Shown here one piece after another: positions 48,112 to 59,500 of a stretch of 64,000 nucleotides of DNA. The notes under the pieces are model-generated. The model ran no database searches, was not told the origin of the DNA, and was given only the letters and a program-made list of their open reading frames with translations. Position 1 is the first letter of the stretch; every line of letters begins with the position of its first letter. The DNA comes from Clonostachys chloroleuca (lineage: Eukaryota > Ascomycota > Sordariomycetes > Hypocreales > Bionectriaceae), in assembly GCA_037952775.1 (NCBI GenBank), contig JBANAY010000003.1:28644001-28708000 (forward strand), given 5' to 3'. The position numbers and the translations under genes were made by a program.

Positions 48112-50094
48112 TTAAAGTTGGGCCTTTGAAAGGGATTTATGCCAAGGGCCACCTGGCTTCTCGATTGCCTCGAGTGCTTCAGAAAGCCCTTGGATCATGT
48201 TTGTACGAGCGCTGCTGTCGTCGTCGCAACCTAAGAAAGATGTGCGAAGGACCTTGAGCGCACTACAGACTGGCCAGGCGACGAAGGCACCGCTCAAAGA
48301 GAGCGTGTTTATCTATTCATACGTCATAAGCATACATCCAAGGATCTCTAACATCCCATCTTAAATTTTGGGGTTTTACTCACCACATCTCGGTGTTGAG
48401 ACCACATCGAGCAGACTGTCCCAGCTGTCTTTTGAGCTACGCCCAAGAGGCGATTTGCGCTTTCCTCATTGATGGCAGAAGGTAGTCCTCGCCTCTCGCC
48501 TTCGCTGAAGGCAGCTTCCAAAAATTGAATCTCCGCTCCATTAAAAAGAAGTTGTAGATCGAACACGAGTGGGTGGCGATGTATGAGTGTTGCTGTGAAT
48601 GGTTCAAGCAGGGCATGGAAGGTATCAAGGTGTTTAAGTAAACTATAATGGCGATCCCAAAATCCAGAAGGCTCTTCTTGGCGACCGACTTGGCTGCATA
48701 ACGAGGTGTGGTCGAGCACCTTGCGGACTATTGAGACTACTAGCACAGCCCCTGCAAATGGTGAAAGCATATCGGGGCTTCTGATGAGGTTTGTCTCTGT
48801 TAGGTAGGGCATTGGGAAAGGCTCCGAATTGGGATCTAAGCTTCCAGGGGAAGGCAAGGAAACAAATATCTGGAGTTTGCTGTTTGTCAGTATGACACCT
48901 CTTTTGGATGCTAATGGGTGGTAGGATAGCGATCGCACTCACGGTTGCATCATCTTGCATGGCTGGGCGGCCGGTATGCACACCGCTGTAACCTTCGAGG
49001 AGATACCAAGCCCAAAAACAGCGCCTTCTTTCTTCCAACTTTATGCCGTCGTGTGTCTCCGGGAGTGAGATGTACGGTGCCGTGTTGGTGATTGCAGGCG
49101 AACCCCCCCTTGTCCATTTGGTCCAAGCGCATCATCTTGACGAGATGGGATGCCCGAGCTAAGGTGAGGTAGGAGCGGGCACACTTTTGCTTGCTGACTT
49201 CATACCGCGTCAAGAATAGCAGAGATTGCAAAAGGTTGATACTGCTGGACGGCCCAGCCACCTCCTCAATATCACAGTCATCAATGTATCGCCGCGTTTT
49301 TGTGTAGCAGGTACCCTCCAAATGCTTATGGCTGTCAGAGATAGTGATGGCGAGAAGAGCTACTGAATAAGCGACACTTTTAACAGCAACCGAGTCTGGG
49401 TATAGCCGTAGTTCCCGGTAGAAGCGGTCCTTGGCCAGGATTGGGATGACGGTGGAGTAAGAATCGAAAAAGATTTGATGTAGATAGGATAAGTCCTGCG
49501 AGGTGAGTGATGTTGATGATGTCAACTGTGCCTGACTGGATGGTATAGGTAATGGATCGATATACGTCTGCCATTCATTAATCTGGTCCTCAACTTCCAT
49601 GTCGGTTATCTGTATCTGGTCAAATATAGCATTGTATGAAGTAGAGTCAAGACTATCAAGATCAAAGTCTGGCATCGCAGATCGATGGGGATGATCAAGA
49701 CCGGGCCCCTTTTCGGGGAGATAAGTTGGGGCTGCTCCGTTGGAGTTAGAGGTTGAAGATGGTGATATTGTCGGTTGCGAGTGCGACTGTGATGAGTGAG
49801 AGGTGGAAACATGGATCAATCCCCCATCACTGCTGCCAGCAGACTGCAGTGCCAGACGGGCTTCAGCATCTCGGACGCGTTCTTCAAGCCGGCTTATAAT
49901 GGCAGCCTGGGAGGCGCGGTGGCTCATCCGGTTCCGATAAGTGCATTGGTAGCCTAGGCGAGAGCACCTGCTGCATTCTGGGTACTGTCTGTTGCATTTG
50001 ACCTTGGAGTCTTTTGTCAATAGATGAAAAGGGCTTTGGGGAGAGGGGGGCATACCTTTCTCTCCCTGCAGTTATCACAGCTAGAGGATGGCAT
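48112..50094 (-). pseudogene. Zn2Cys6 transcription factor, one frame break
   Basis: A nuclear regulator, probably of the PKS cluster. Minus-strand exons are 50094..50056, 50002..48943, 48869..48384 and 48312..48112. The zinc cluster crosses the first intron: SSSCDNCRERK then VKCNRQYPECSRC and YQCTY near residues 6-33, followed by a short coiled-coil (ISRLEERVRDAEARL). The fungal-specific region runs from about 150, with RRRCFWAWYLLEGYSG. At the seven-C run 49103..49109 the frame must change (one base too many); with that the product is 594 aa. Every intron border is sound. Its position next to the ADH, GMC oxidase and PKS makes it the best candidate for the cluster-specific activator. Confidence 0.75.
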
Positions 50095-51349
50095 GTCAGC
50101 GGGAACAAGTTGGACACGGATTTGCACATTGTCACCTACGTAAGCCGCGAAGGTCCGCTGCTGTTGCCGTCCATACGGGTGGAATTGCTTTGAATGTTGT
50201 AGATGGAGATATTGGATGCACGCCGCGGTTCAATCATGCTTGCAAGTTGTTGATAGCCTTATGAACGGGGCCTGTTGACAAGAGAAGCACGTGTAATAAA
50301 TGAAAGCGAGTGAAAGCTGTCAAAGCGGGGTATCATTGATCACGTAATGACAATCTAAGCCTCTGGGCTTTGTGACAGGCATCTGATTGGCCGCTGACTC
50401 ATCTAATGCAGTAGATACATTGTTTCGTATATACTAAGTACATGCTATTTTGAAGGCAAAATGAACATAACAGAACAGTAACAAGGATAAGATATGTTAG
50501 ATATGATATAGATAGTTGTTAACATTTAGTACATGCAAGAAAAGATTAAACAATTAAGGTAGATATATTAATCAATCCTATTTAGGTACTTAAACACAAC
50601 CCAGCATCCTGATTAACCTCATGTTTGAATACATACTCGTAGCAATAGAAGTCAACTACAAGTGACCTCTATTCTAGACATTTTCTTCAAGTCAACAGTA
50701 CAACGCATACATCGGCGTCCACTCTCCAGAACTGGGAGATATTCCCCCCAGTATGGCCAAGGCCTCGGCAGGACTTTTTGGTTGCTTGCTTATCCGCCCA
50801 GCCATCTTTGCGGCGTAGAATCTCACGGGACTTTGCAACGCCTGTTATCGCTTCTAGCAGTACCCGATCAGTGCGAGGGTCAACGCCGAGAGATCTAGCA
50901 AATTAGGGCATCTCAGTGCTATCCCAGGCCTGCCGTGTGTTTTAAAGGGTTACATGCAGGTGATTGAGATGCAGCAAAGCCCGCTAGACTTTAGCTAGGC
51001 TTCGTTGAGCGGCGGTCGGGGCGGGTAAGCGAAACCGTAGATCATCTTACGTGTGTGTATACAAATAAGCTGACCGTTTATCTTACAGGCATGGTGATAA
51101 CGACGCCCGCTTTCTTCAGCCTTAAGCCCTAAGCTGTGCTTGCCGTGGTAGCGGTCCTGAAGGTACCCGCCCGCCGGCCCCCTTGGAGGGGGAAACGTGG
51201 ATTTTAAAAGGATTCATGTGAAGATATCTTGATAGGAACTTTATTCTGATTGGTTTATGGAACTACAGAAAAGGCCCATGTGTCTACCTTGAATACGGGA
51301 AGGAACAGATTCTCCCACACCTCCATCTATAATAGTGTTTCCCACGTGC
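50095..51349. other. spacer with GC-rich island and unidentified remnant
   Basis: AT-rich from 50400 to 50640, then GC-rich to about 51210. In the GC-rich part a minus-strand frame of about 70 codons (50650-50865) reads LGVDPRTDRVLLEAITGV, KSREILRRKDGWADKQATKK and GHTGGNISQFWRVDADVC before a stop. It looks protein-like but has no start and I cannot place it. Confidence 0.35.
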
Positions 51350-52581
51350 TTAGTCCATGGTCAAAACAGAGCGGTATCGAACTTTTCCTTGCAACATGGC
51401 ATCTGTTGCGGCCAAGGGTTAGTTGGAATACGAACGCTAGCTGTGGATTATTGACTTACCATACGCCTCTTGTGCCTTGTCAAGAGGAAATGTTTTAACG
51501 GCACATGTGATGCCTTTGGAATGCGCAAAGTCCATGGCATGCTGAGAGTCAAAGCAATTCCCTACATTAAATGATTGCATAGAAATGCCACGAGTGATCA
51601 TGTCGTTCGAATCGACAGTGATGTTTCCGTCTTGGGGGAGACTGAGAATCATCAGCTTCCCACGCACGCCAATACCCTTGATCAAGGGTGACATTGCGGC
51701 TGTGTCCATGGCGGTTGTCAAGACTAGTTTGGCATAGCCGAGTTGCTTCAGCACCTCGCCAGGATCCTGATCCCCGGCGGCGTCAATGTACTCGTCAGCA
51801 CCTAATGCTCGGATCGATTCCTCCTTGTCGGCACCTCGCGAGATGGCGACCACGCGAGCTCCCAGTTTTTTGGCGTATTGGATGGCCAAGTGGCCCACGC
51901 CCCCTATACCTTGGACGGCGACCAGGTCACCCTGCTGAATGTCGACGGTCTTGAGGGCCGAGAATGAAGTAGTCCCTGCACACAGCAGCGGAGCGTACTT
52001 GGCCGCGTCCACATCTTCTGGTACGCGGACCGTGGCCTCGGCCCTTACGAGACAGTATTCCGCATCTGTAGTGAGCGTCAACAGTCTGCATTCTGCGCAA
52101 GCCACTACTACCTAGTAGCCGGAAACCGGCACAATGGAGTAAACTCACATCCACCGTTTGTGCTTATGCCATTGATGATCACCGGTTGGCAGAACTGGTA
52201 AAGCTCCTTCTGGCACATTGCGCATGTGTTGTCATGCCCTCCACTGGCGAAAGAATCGCAAATTAGTCTCGTTCTTTGATCTGATCTCTGTCGCAGGTTC
52301 GCTTACTGCCAGCCGGCACCGATACGGTCGCCGACCTTCCAACCCTCGACTCCTTGGCCGAGTGCGGCGACACGGCCGATAATCTCGTGTCCGGGGACGA
52401 CGGGGAATCCAAACCCCCAGACGTTGTGTTGTGCCAGGATTTCCGAATGGCAAACTCCACAAGCCTCCACCTTGACCAAGATCTCCCCGGACCGGGGCAT
52501 TTCCAGTGGGACATTCTCAATAACTAGATCCCCACCCACCTCCTTGAAGACGGCCCGTTTGACGCTAGCAGGGAGAGGCAT
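51350..52581 (-). pseudogene. zinc-dependent alcohol dehydrogenase, one frame break
   Basis: A medium-chain NAD(P)-dependent alcohol dehydrogenase for reversible alcohol/aldehyde oxidation. Minus-strand exons are 52581..52307, 52243..52150, 52065..51460 and 51402..51350. Zinc ligands: Cys in ACGVCHSEI and His/Glu in VVPGHEIIGRV (catalytic); only CAMC of the structural-zinc cysteines is evident. The Rossmann loop is VQGIGGVGHLAIQYAKKLG; the usual GAGxxG pattern is shifted to GIGGVG. Exon 2 lacks one base near 52200-52202 (the KEL/YQF junction), so the literal sequence breaks frame; corrected length 342 aa, normal for the family. The C-terminal exon adds the family ending GKVRYRSVLTMD. It is divergent from a GMC oxidase, and both could set the oxidation state of the PKS product. 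Confidence 0.82.
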
Positions 52582-53711
52582 CTCGATGTACGTACAAGAT
52601 TGCGGCTGATAGGGGAGGGGGATGGTGTCAGACTCGATATGGGCTAATAGGCTTTTGTCGTTCCCACGCAAAGGATTAATTGGGATGGGTGAGCCTAGAG
52701 GAGATATTTATAGGTACCTCTATCTTGTCCAAAGCTCTAAATGTTGGCCCGGATAAGCAATATCATTGGCTACACATCTTTCCACTTACTTAACCAAAGT
52801 ACACATGGACCACAAATCCTGTCGGCAGCGGACTCCGCGGTCCGACCCTGCCACCAGAAGTTTCCATTTGCGTTGGCTGCCTCCTAAAACACTCCGTTGT
52901 ACGCAATTATCTATCCTCTTGAGCACCTGAAACATAGATTCTATTAATCTTATCTTGGTTCCTGCAGGTTACTCCTATCTGGAGTTGAGATCATAAAGGT
53001 GGAAGACGAGAGGAACCCTGGGGCCAAAATGAAACGGGTGGGGTGGGGTGGGGGTGAGGATATGTACTCCTTGTGTATTCTATGTCAACGCCATGCAGCA
53101 CGTATGTTGCATTGATACCTACCTCATAGGTTGCATTATTGCTTATGGTGTAGTATGTTGGTGTGATACCTGCATATAGGTATGTGGCACTGCATAACAG
53201 GACCATCGGTGATGACAACATAAGCGCGTAGAACTTGCATGTCCGAGACAGACTATGATTTAGCCAAGAGTGGTGCCTAAAAAGCCTTGTACGAGTAGGA
53301 TTCAGTCACACGCACTGCTCGCTGTATCGAGTATGATGTTGTCTGTGCTGAAAGGTTTGGAACAGTACTTTCAGACGGCCCAGGAGATTTGATCATCTTT
53401 AGCATCAGCAGATAAGCCCTCGAATTCTCATTGCAGCTCAAGACGGATGTATGACACCGAGGTTGGCGCTTTCACGGATGTAAGATTCCGACAAATTGAA
53501 TTGGATTGGACAACGAGCCGACCAGCGATGGGCATGTTGAATAAGTTTATAATCACTTTGTCCCACTATGTTGATGATTGACATCCGCCACGTGGTAGAG
53601 CTGCACTTCACGCGCTTGACCGCTACTCTCATTGGTCACACGTACATTCTCTCATGCACTCGTTATCCCTAATACCACCTAGATCCGTTTTTGTGCTTCC
53701 AAGTCGCTCTC
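52582..53711. promoter_or_regulatory. divergent ADH/GMC promoter region
   Basis: A 1.1-kb shared upstream region. A dense CGG/CCG cluster at 52822..52845 begins with TCGG and ends with CCGA and contains CGGACTCCG and CCGCGG, which fits the CGG half-sites bound by Zn2Cys6 proteins. A strong G-run tract lies at 53036..53054. No gene is supported; a short minus-strand open frame at 52991-53221 lacks motifs. Confidence 0.45.
53036..53054 (+). other. G-quadruplex-forming motif
   Basis: Four G-runs of 3, 4, 4 and 5 separated by single T residues, the tightest class of intramolecular G4 motif. It sits about 455 bp from the ADH start and 660 bp from the GMC start. Confidence 0.7.
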
Positions 53712-55671
53712 ATGGGAGGCCTGAGCAAATCGCTGGGACTTGCTGCCCTCCTTCTCGCAGCACGAATTCACGGCAGACCCCTGGGGTCGTCTTTCGGTAT
53801 CCCCGGCACCAATGCTACGTATGACTATGTAGTGGTGGGAGGTGGAACTGCGGGCTTGACCATAGCTAGCAGACTTGCAGAACAGAATGCAGGCAGCGTA
53901 GCAGTGATCGAAGCTGGTACTTTCTACGAGCTTTCCACTGGAAACCTGAGCGAAGTTCCCGCCACCGGTATCGCCTGGGCGGGGAAATCGCCTGATGACT
54001 GGCAACCTTTGGCCGACTGGGGTTATGTCACGACCCCTCAAGTGGTGAGTCCAACAATCGAATTTGAATGCATATAGGAACTGCTCTCACTGTTTCGAAA
54101 GGGGGCGGAAAATAAGAAGCTGCACATTCCACGAGGGAAAATGCTCGGGGGCTCCAGTGCTCGAAACTTCATGATATATCAGCGCGGCACCGTCGAGAGC
54201 TACCAGATGTGGGCGGACCGAGTCGGAGACGCTAACTACACCTTTGACAACTTTCTTCCATTTTTCACGAAGAGCATTACTTTTACGCCGCCGAATGATC
54301 AACTTCGGCTTCAAAATTCGACGCCTAGGTACGATGCCTCAGGTCTTGGTGACGGAGGCCCGCTCGCTCTTACGATTCCCAACTGGGTCTACGCGTTTGC
54401 TTCCTGGGCCACAAAGGCCTTTGATCAGATAGGGATCCCTTATTCTTCAAAGGGGTTTCAGCACGGTAGGCTAGAAGGGCACTCGTATAGCATGTTTACA
54501 GTCGACAAATCAGCAATGCGGTCCTCTTCGGAGACTTCATTTCTGAGGCAGACCCTGAACAACACCAATTTCTATATCTACCCATTGACCCATGGCCTCA
54601 AAGTACTTTTTGACAATGACAAGGCGGTACAGGGTGTCTTGGTCGATACGGCAGGCATGAAATACACACTTTCCGCTCGCAAAGAGGTCATTCTATCAGC
54701 AGGCTCGATAGGATCTCCACAACTGCTGCAAGTCTCGGGAGTCGGCCCAGCCAGTTTGCTAGAATCTCTTGACATTCCCATCATCTCAGATCTTCAGGGG
54801 GTCGGACAGAATATGGAGGACCACATTACATTTGGCATAACCAATGGTGTCAACGCCGTGACGGCCTCGTCGATGGGTGACCCTACTTTTGCCGCCGAAC
54901 AGGTCCGCCTATACAACGAGGAGACTGCGGGCCTTCTCACAAGCCCGGGATCGGATTTACTAGCTTGGGAAAAACTCCCCAACAGTACTCGCGGCTCTCT
55001 GAGTGGGAGGACTCGGAGCATTCTGAACGAGTATCCCAAAGATTGGCCTGACGTTGAGTACATTGCTTTCTCCACCTACCTCGGGAGCAATTGGCTTCCC
55101 TCTGTTGCAGACCCCATGGACGGCACAGCATATGCTGCCCTGGCTGTTGTGCTGTGCAAGCCGCGATCCAAGGGGACTGTGAACATCACATCTCCTGATG
55201 CCTTGGTTGCGCCCCAAATTGACCCTGCGTTTCTTACAGACGAGGCTGACATTGAAGTTGCCGTTGCTGGCTTCAAGCGCGGTCGTCAGTTCTGGGCGGC
55301 GAACGCACTGAAGGATTTCAAGGTTGGAGAGGAGAAGTACCCAGGATTTGACGTAAAGTCCGATGCCGACATTGAAGCCTCCATCAGAAGAAGCTTCACG
55401 ACCATCTACCACCCTGCTAGCACATGTGCAATGGGTAAGCCAGATGACCCTAAAGCTGTGGTTGATTCACAGGCGAGGGTGTACGGGGTAAAGGGACTGC
55501 GCGTGGTGGACGCATCAGCGTTCCCAATGTTGCCTCCTGGCCATCCTCAGTCGACAGTGTGTATGTAGCCCCTTTGCAGCTAGACAACCCGTATGAGACA
55601 TCAGCTAACACACATGTTAAGATGCGCTAGCAGAGAAAATTGCGTGTGACATTTCTAGAAATTGTTCTTGA
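53712..55671 (+). CDS. secreted GMC-family FAD oxidoreductase
   Basis: A flavin alcohol oxidase/dehydrogenase of the glucose-methanol-choline family. Exons are 53712..54044, 54102..55560 and 55622..55671, giving 613 aa. The signal peptide is MGGLSKSLGLAALLLAARIHG, so it is probably secreted or vesicular. The FAD loop is YDYVVVGGGTAGLTIASRLAE near residues 38-58, followed by GKMLGGSSARNFM. The C-terminus holds STCAMG and the catalytic His in PPGHPQSTVYALAEKIA, assembled across the last intron. Some fungal GMC enzymes next to PKS genes oxidise a pathway alcohol (patulin PatE is a known example). Convergent with the PKS and divergent from the ADH. The exact substrate is unknown. Confidence 0.92.
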
Positions 55672-56520
55672 TTATAGAGCGTTTGGGCAACCTGTGGCAT
55701 CTATATCCTTTGTAAGTGTTAACATTGGCCACGTGTAGGCAGACATTGTTCATTTTGTTGAGATGTCGGGCCTGGCATCTTGCATTACTGTTTCTTTCTT
55801 ATAACTTTACACTCAAACCTCTCCTGTAAGCAGAGACGAGTGGGATAATCCGAGTGTCCCCTCGAATATCTGTGCGATATAGATAGAGTTTCCCTGTTTC
55901 AGAACTTAGCTGTAGATTAATGAGAGAGGGAGGAAGGGAGCTAGATTTAGTGTTTGTTGTCTGTTAGCTATCAATCAAATTTATTTCCCGACGATATCTC
56001 CCCCGGTCTTTGAAGTACATCATTGACGAAGAAGTGCCGAGCCTTAGCTACTTTGAGGATACTGGGGATATGTACTTAGATAGTTCGTCATGGTGACATA
56101 AAATCCAGATGCAGGCATATTAGTATTCTCTTTTGGTGGATATTTGACCTCAGCCTCGGGGGCGCCAGATAAGGTCACCGCGGGCAATGTTTCTCAGAGT
56201 TAATCAAGATTTAGGCCAAGGAAGACAATAACGGTAAACACACACACCAAGTGATCAGAAGGTTGTGATGGGGTTGGGGAGAAGGGACTCGGCATATAAA
56301 GGTACAAAGCCACTGGCAAACTCAGCATGGCTACTGATCATCAGTGATACTGCTTGTTGACATATAGGTTTTTGAGGCCTCGTCCTGAATCATGATGCGA
56401 AACGCTGACCAAATCTACAGTGCGCGAGATAGCAGTCACTGGCCACAGGAGATTGTCAAATGTTTGAACAAATTCACCGTACATTCTGGACTAGGAGAGT
56501 TATATACTATCAAATAATAT
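55672..56520. other. convergent intergenic spacer
   Basis: Tail-to-tail 3' region of the GMC and PKS genes. No gene is supported. Confidence 0.5.
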
Positions 56521-59500
56521 CTATTCCTCCAAGATACCATGATTCACACAAAGCTGTCGTGCCAGCTTGATGGCTGTCAGCGTAGGCCCGAGGAGTTGCT
56601 GGAAGGGAATCTCAAGCGCAAACTCCTTGAATAACCAGTTGCGCAACTCGGCACCAATCATGCTGTCAATTCCGTAGCTGGCAATGGATCCTGAATCACC
56701 TTCAAAGACCTCAAGATCTAGCAGAAGCATGCGGGAAAGCTTGCCCACGATCTCATCGCGCGCCAACTTAACAGCCTCGTCGGGCGTGGCCGCAGCCAAC
56801 ATGGATCCCAACGCACTGGATCCGCTGCCGACGCCCAATCCACCGTTGACTGCCTCAATGTTGTGTACCAAAGCACGGAAGCGCTTGTCCGCCATCCAAA
56901 AAGCGCCTACATCGCCTTGTCCAGCATTGTTAATTGCTCGGGAGAGGAGAGTTGGGTCAAGACCGATAACAAGCTGATGAATTCCATCAGGATGCTGCTG
57001 CTCACGAATGGCAATGTCAAATGACCGAAGCAAATGCTCCTCGTCGATACCGTACATTCCCTTGCGCGTCAGAGCGTCTTCGAGATCGGTGCTCTCTGCC
57101 ACCACGCCAACGCCAAGAACCATAGGAACGACGGCAGCGCATGCATTCTGTCCCCTCGCGCGCCGATGGTGGGCAAAGGCATCTAGAAATGCGTTTCCGG
57201 CGGCGTAATTGGCTTGACCTGGCGTACCGAGGGTTCCGGATACTGAACTTGTCATGAGGAAGAAGTCAAGCGGCATGTCTCCAAGCACAGCCTGGAGGTT
57301 CGCCGTTCCATGAACCTTGGGCTTGGTGGATGTGACCCAGTCTTGGAAAGTCATATTCTGGAAGATGCCGTCCTGAGAAGTATTAGCAATGCACTATTTG
57401 GGCACTTGGAAGGTCAATAAATGAACTTACTCGAAGAACCATGGCAGCTTGAATTACACCACGGAGTGGACGATCTCTAGGTATAGCGGCTACGGCACGT
57501 TCGACGTCTGCCTGCACACTCACGTCGCCTCTGACAACATCTACTTGAGCACTGGCAGTTTCAAGATCGCTTATGAGTCGAGCCGCTGCAGGTGCGTCGG
57601 CGCCACTGCGGGAGAGGAAACAGAAGTTTCTGGCGCCTTTCTCCATCATCCAGCCCGTGAGGCTGCGCCCAAGCCCGCCCAAACACCCTACCAAGAGGTA
57701 TGTTGCGGCAGCATCGAGCGTGGCAGTCTTAAGAGAAGGCAGGATGGTCAATGCTGTTTCTGATGGCTCGTACGAGATGACTGTCTTGGCTGAGCCAATC
57801 TCATCGTCAAACCTTGAAATAGCCTTGTTTAGGTCGGAAATGTTGACAACGTTAAGGGGCCCAAGCGGTGAGATCTCTCGCTTTCGGTAGAGATCAATAG
57901 CCTCATCGAGGAGATGTGCGACAAGGGCGGGTTTGTGTTCACAGAGCTCTACAACATCGAAGGAGAAATAAGAAGCCCCGCGGTAAAAGGGTACTGGGTC
58001 CCGAGATCCCCGTTTGAGTACCAACTTTTTGCCACACTCGATGAACCGACCGAAGCGACTAATGTACCGCCAGGCTTCACGTGCTGACGACTCTGGTGTC
58101 GTTCCAGAACTGAAGACCACGTCGATCTTGCTGGTCCGGTGAGGCGTGGCAAGAATAGCTTCCACCTGGCTCGCAGATGAGAGTACCTGGTGTTGGGCTA
58201 GCCCGTATCTCTCTATGATGGTTGTCGCTTGTTCTGTCGTACCGGCAACAACATAAGGGGCGGCGCCCAATGCCAAGGCAACCTCAATGGCTGCGGCACC
58301 TCCGAATCCTGAACCTTCGAGAATCAGGAGAGTTTCACCCATCTTAAGAGATGCTAGTGATTTCAGACCATAGAGGGCTGTGATATAGGCCAAAGGTAGA
58401 CTGACTACCTCTGGGAGGGACTCTCCTGGGAGAAGCTTTTGTAACAGATCCTTTGAGATAACTTGACGGTTTCCGAATCTTCCAGATCCAAGGCCAATAA
58501 CGCGATCCCCAACAGCGAAGTCTGTGACCGAGCTACCAATACGTTCCACTGTCCCGCCGACTTCATGATTCAAGGTGGTAGAAATATCGGTTCCATGAAC
58601 AGCCAGGACGCCTTCTTTGCTGAGGCCAGTAACGGCAACTCGAACCTCCACTGAGTCAGGGCTCAGCTCAGGCCGAGACACCTGCTGCTCAAACAAAACC
58701 TTTCCATTTTGGACAGTCCCGAAAATTTCTATTTCTGGGTCGTAGGGGAGCTCCTCAATGGTCTGTTCCTTGTTGAGGGCATTGTTGGGTAGAAGCCTAC
58801 TAATATACAGCTTATTATCTGATACGCAGTATTCGTGTTCAACACTTGCAGCATCTTCAATCTGCTGCTGGCTCTTTTCAGTAACAAATTTCACGGCCTG
58901 GTCTACCGAGGTAGTTTCAAGGTCAAAGTCCATAGTCACAATGTTGATGGTGGCTTGTTCAGCTCGAATGGATCGAACAAGCCCAGCGATCATGCCTGCG
59001 GCTGGTTTCTTTCCATTCAAAAGGCCACCAGCAGATGCCCACAGGAGTGACTTGGCCTCGTTGGATACCTTCTTGATCATGTTAAACTCGTGCTCGGAAA
59101 GATTGAACAGGATTGGTTCGTCAAGATCAAGGAGGACGACATGGGGTTGAACCGTGTTAAGAGATTTTAAAGAGATAGGTGTGGCCTTGTAACCACGATC
59201 GGCAAGAGAGCTGAATTCTATTAGTCCGGGAGGGTCGGAGTGAATTAGAAATCGTATTGCTTACCGTTGAACCTTACTCAGAAGGCTGGCTTCCACCTGG
59301 CGATACAAAACTTGAACCTCAGTCACGTCGTCGTTTGACTTTTCCACTTCTGGCGATACAGAATGCTCAAAGGCCTTGCCTCTTTCAATGAAAAGGTTGC
59401 CATTGTCTGAAACCAGGTTCTTAATGGCCGGGACGAAGTCTGGCTCTGAAAGAGTGACGTCAAATGAGCCCTTCACTAGACCTTGCTCCGTCAAGTCTTT

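Noticed and set aside
50650..50900. Beta-lactamase-like transesterase (LovD type) for the cluster
   Set aside because: Only a GHTGG...VVLL segment is reminiscent; the SxxK and YxN motifs are absent and the rest does not fit.
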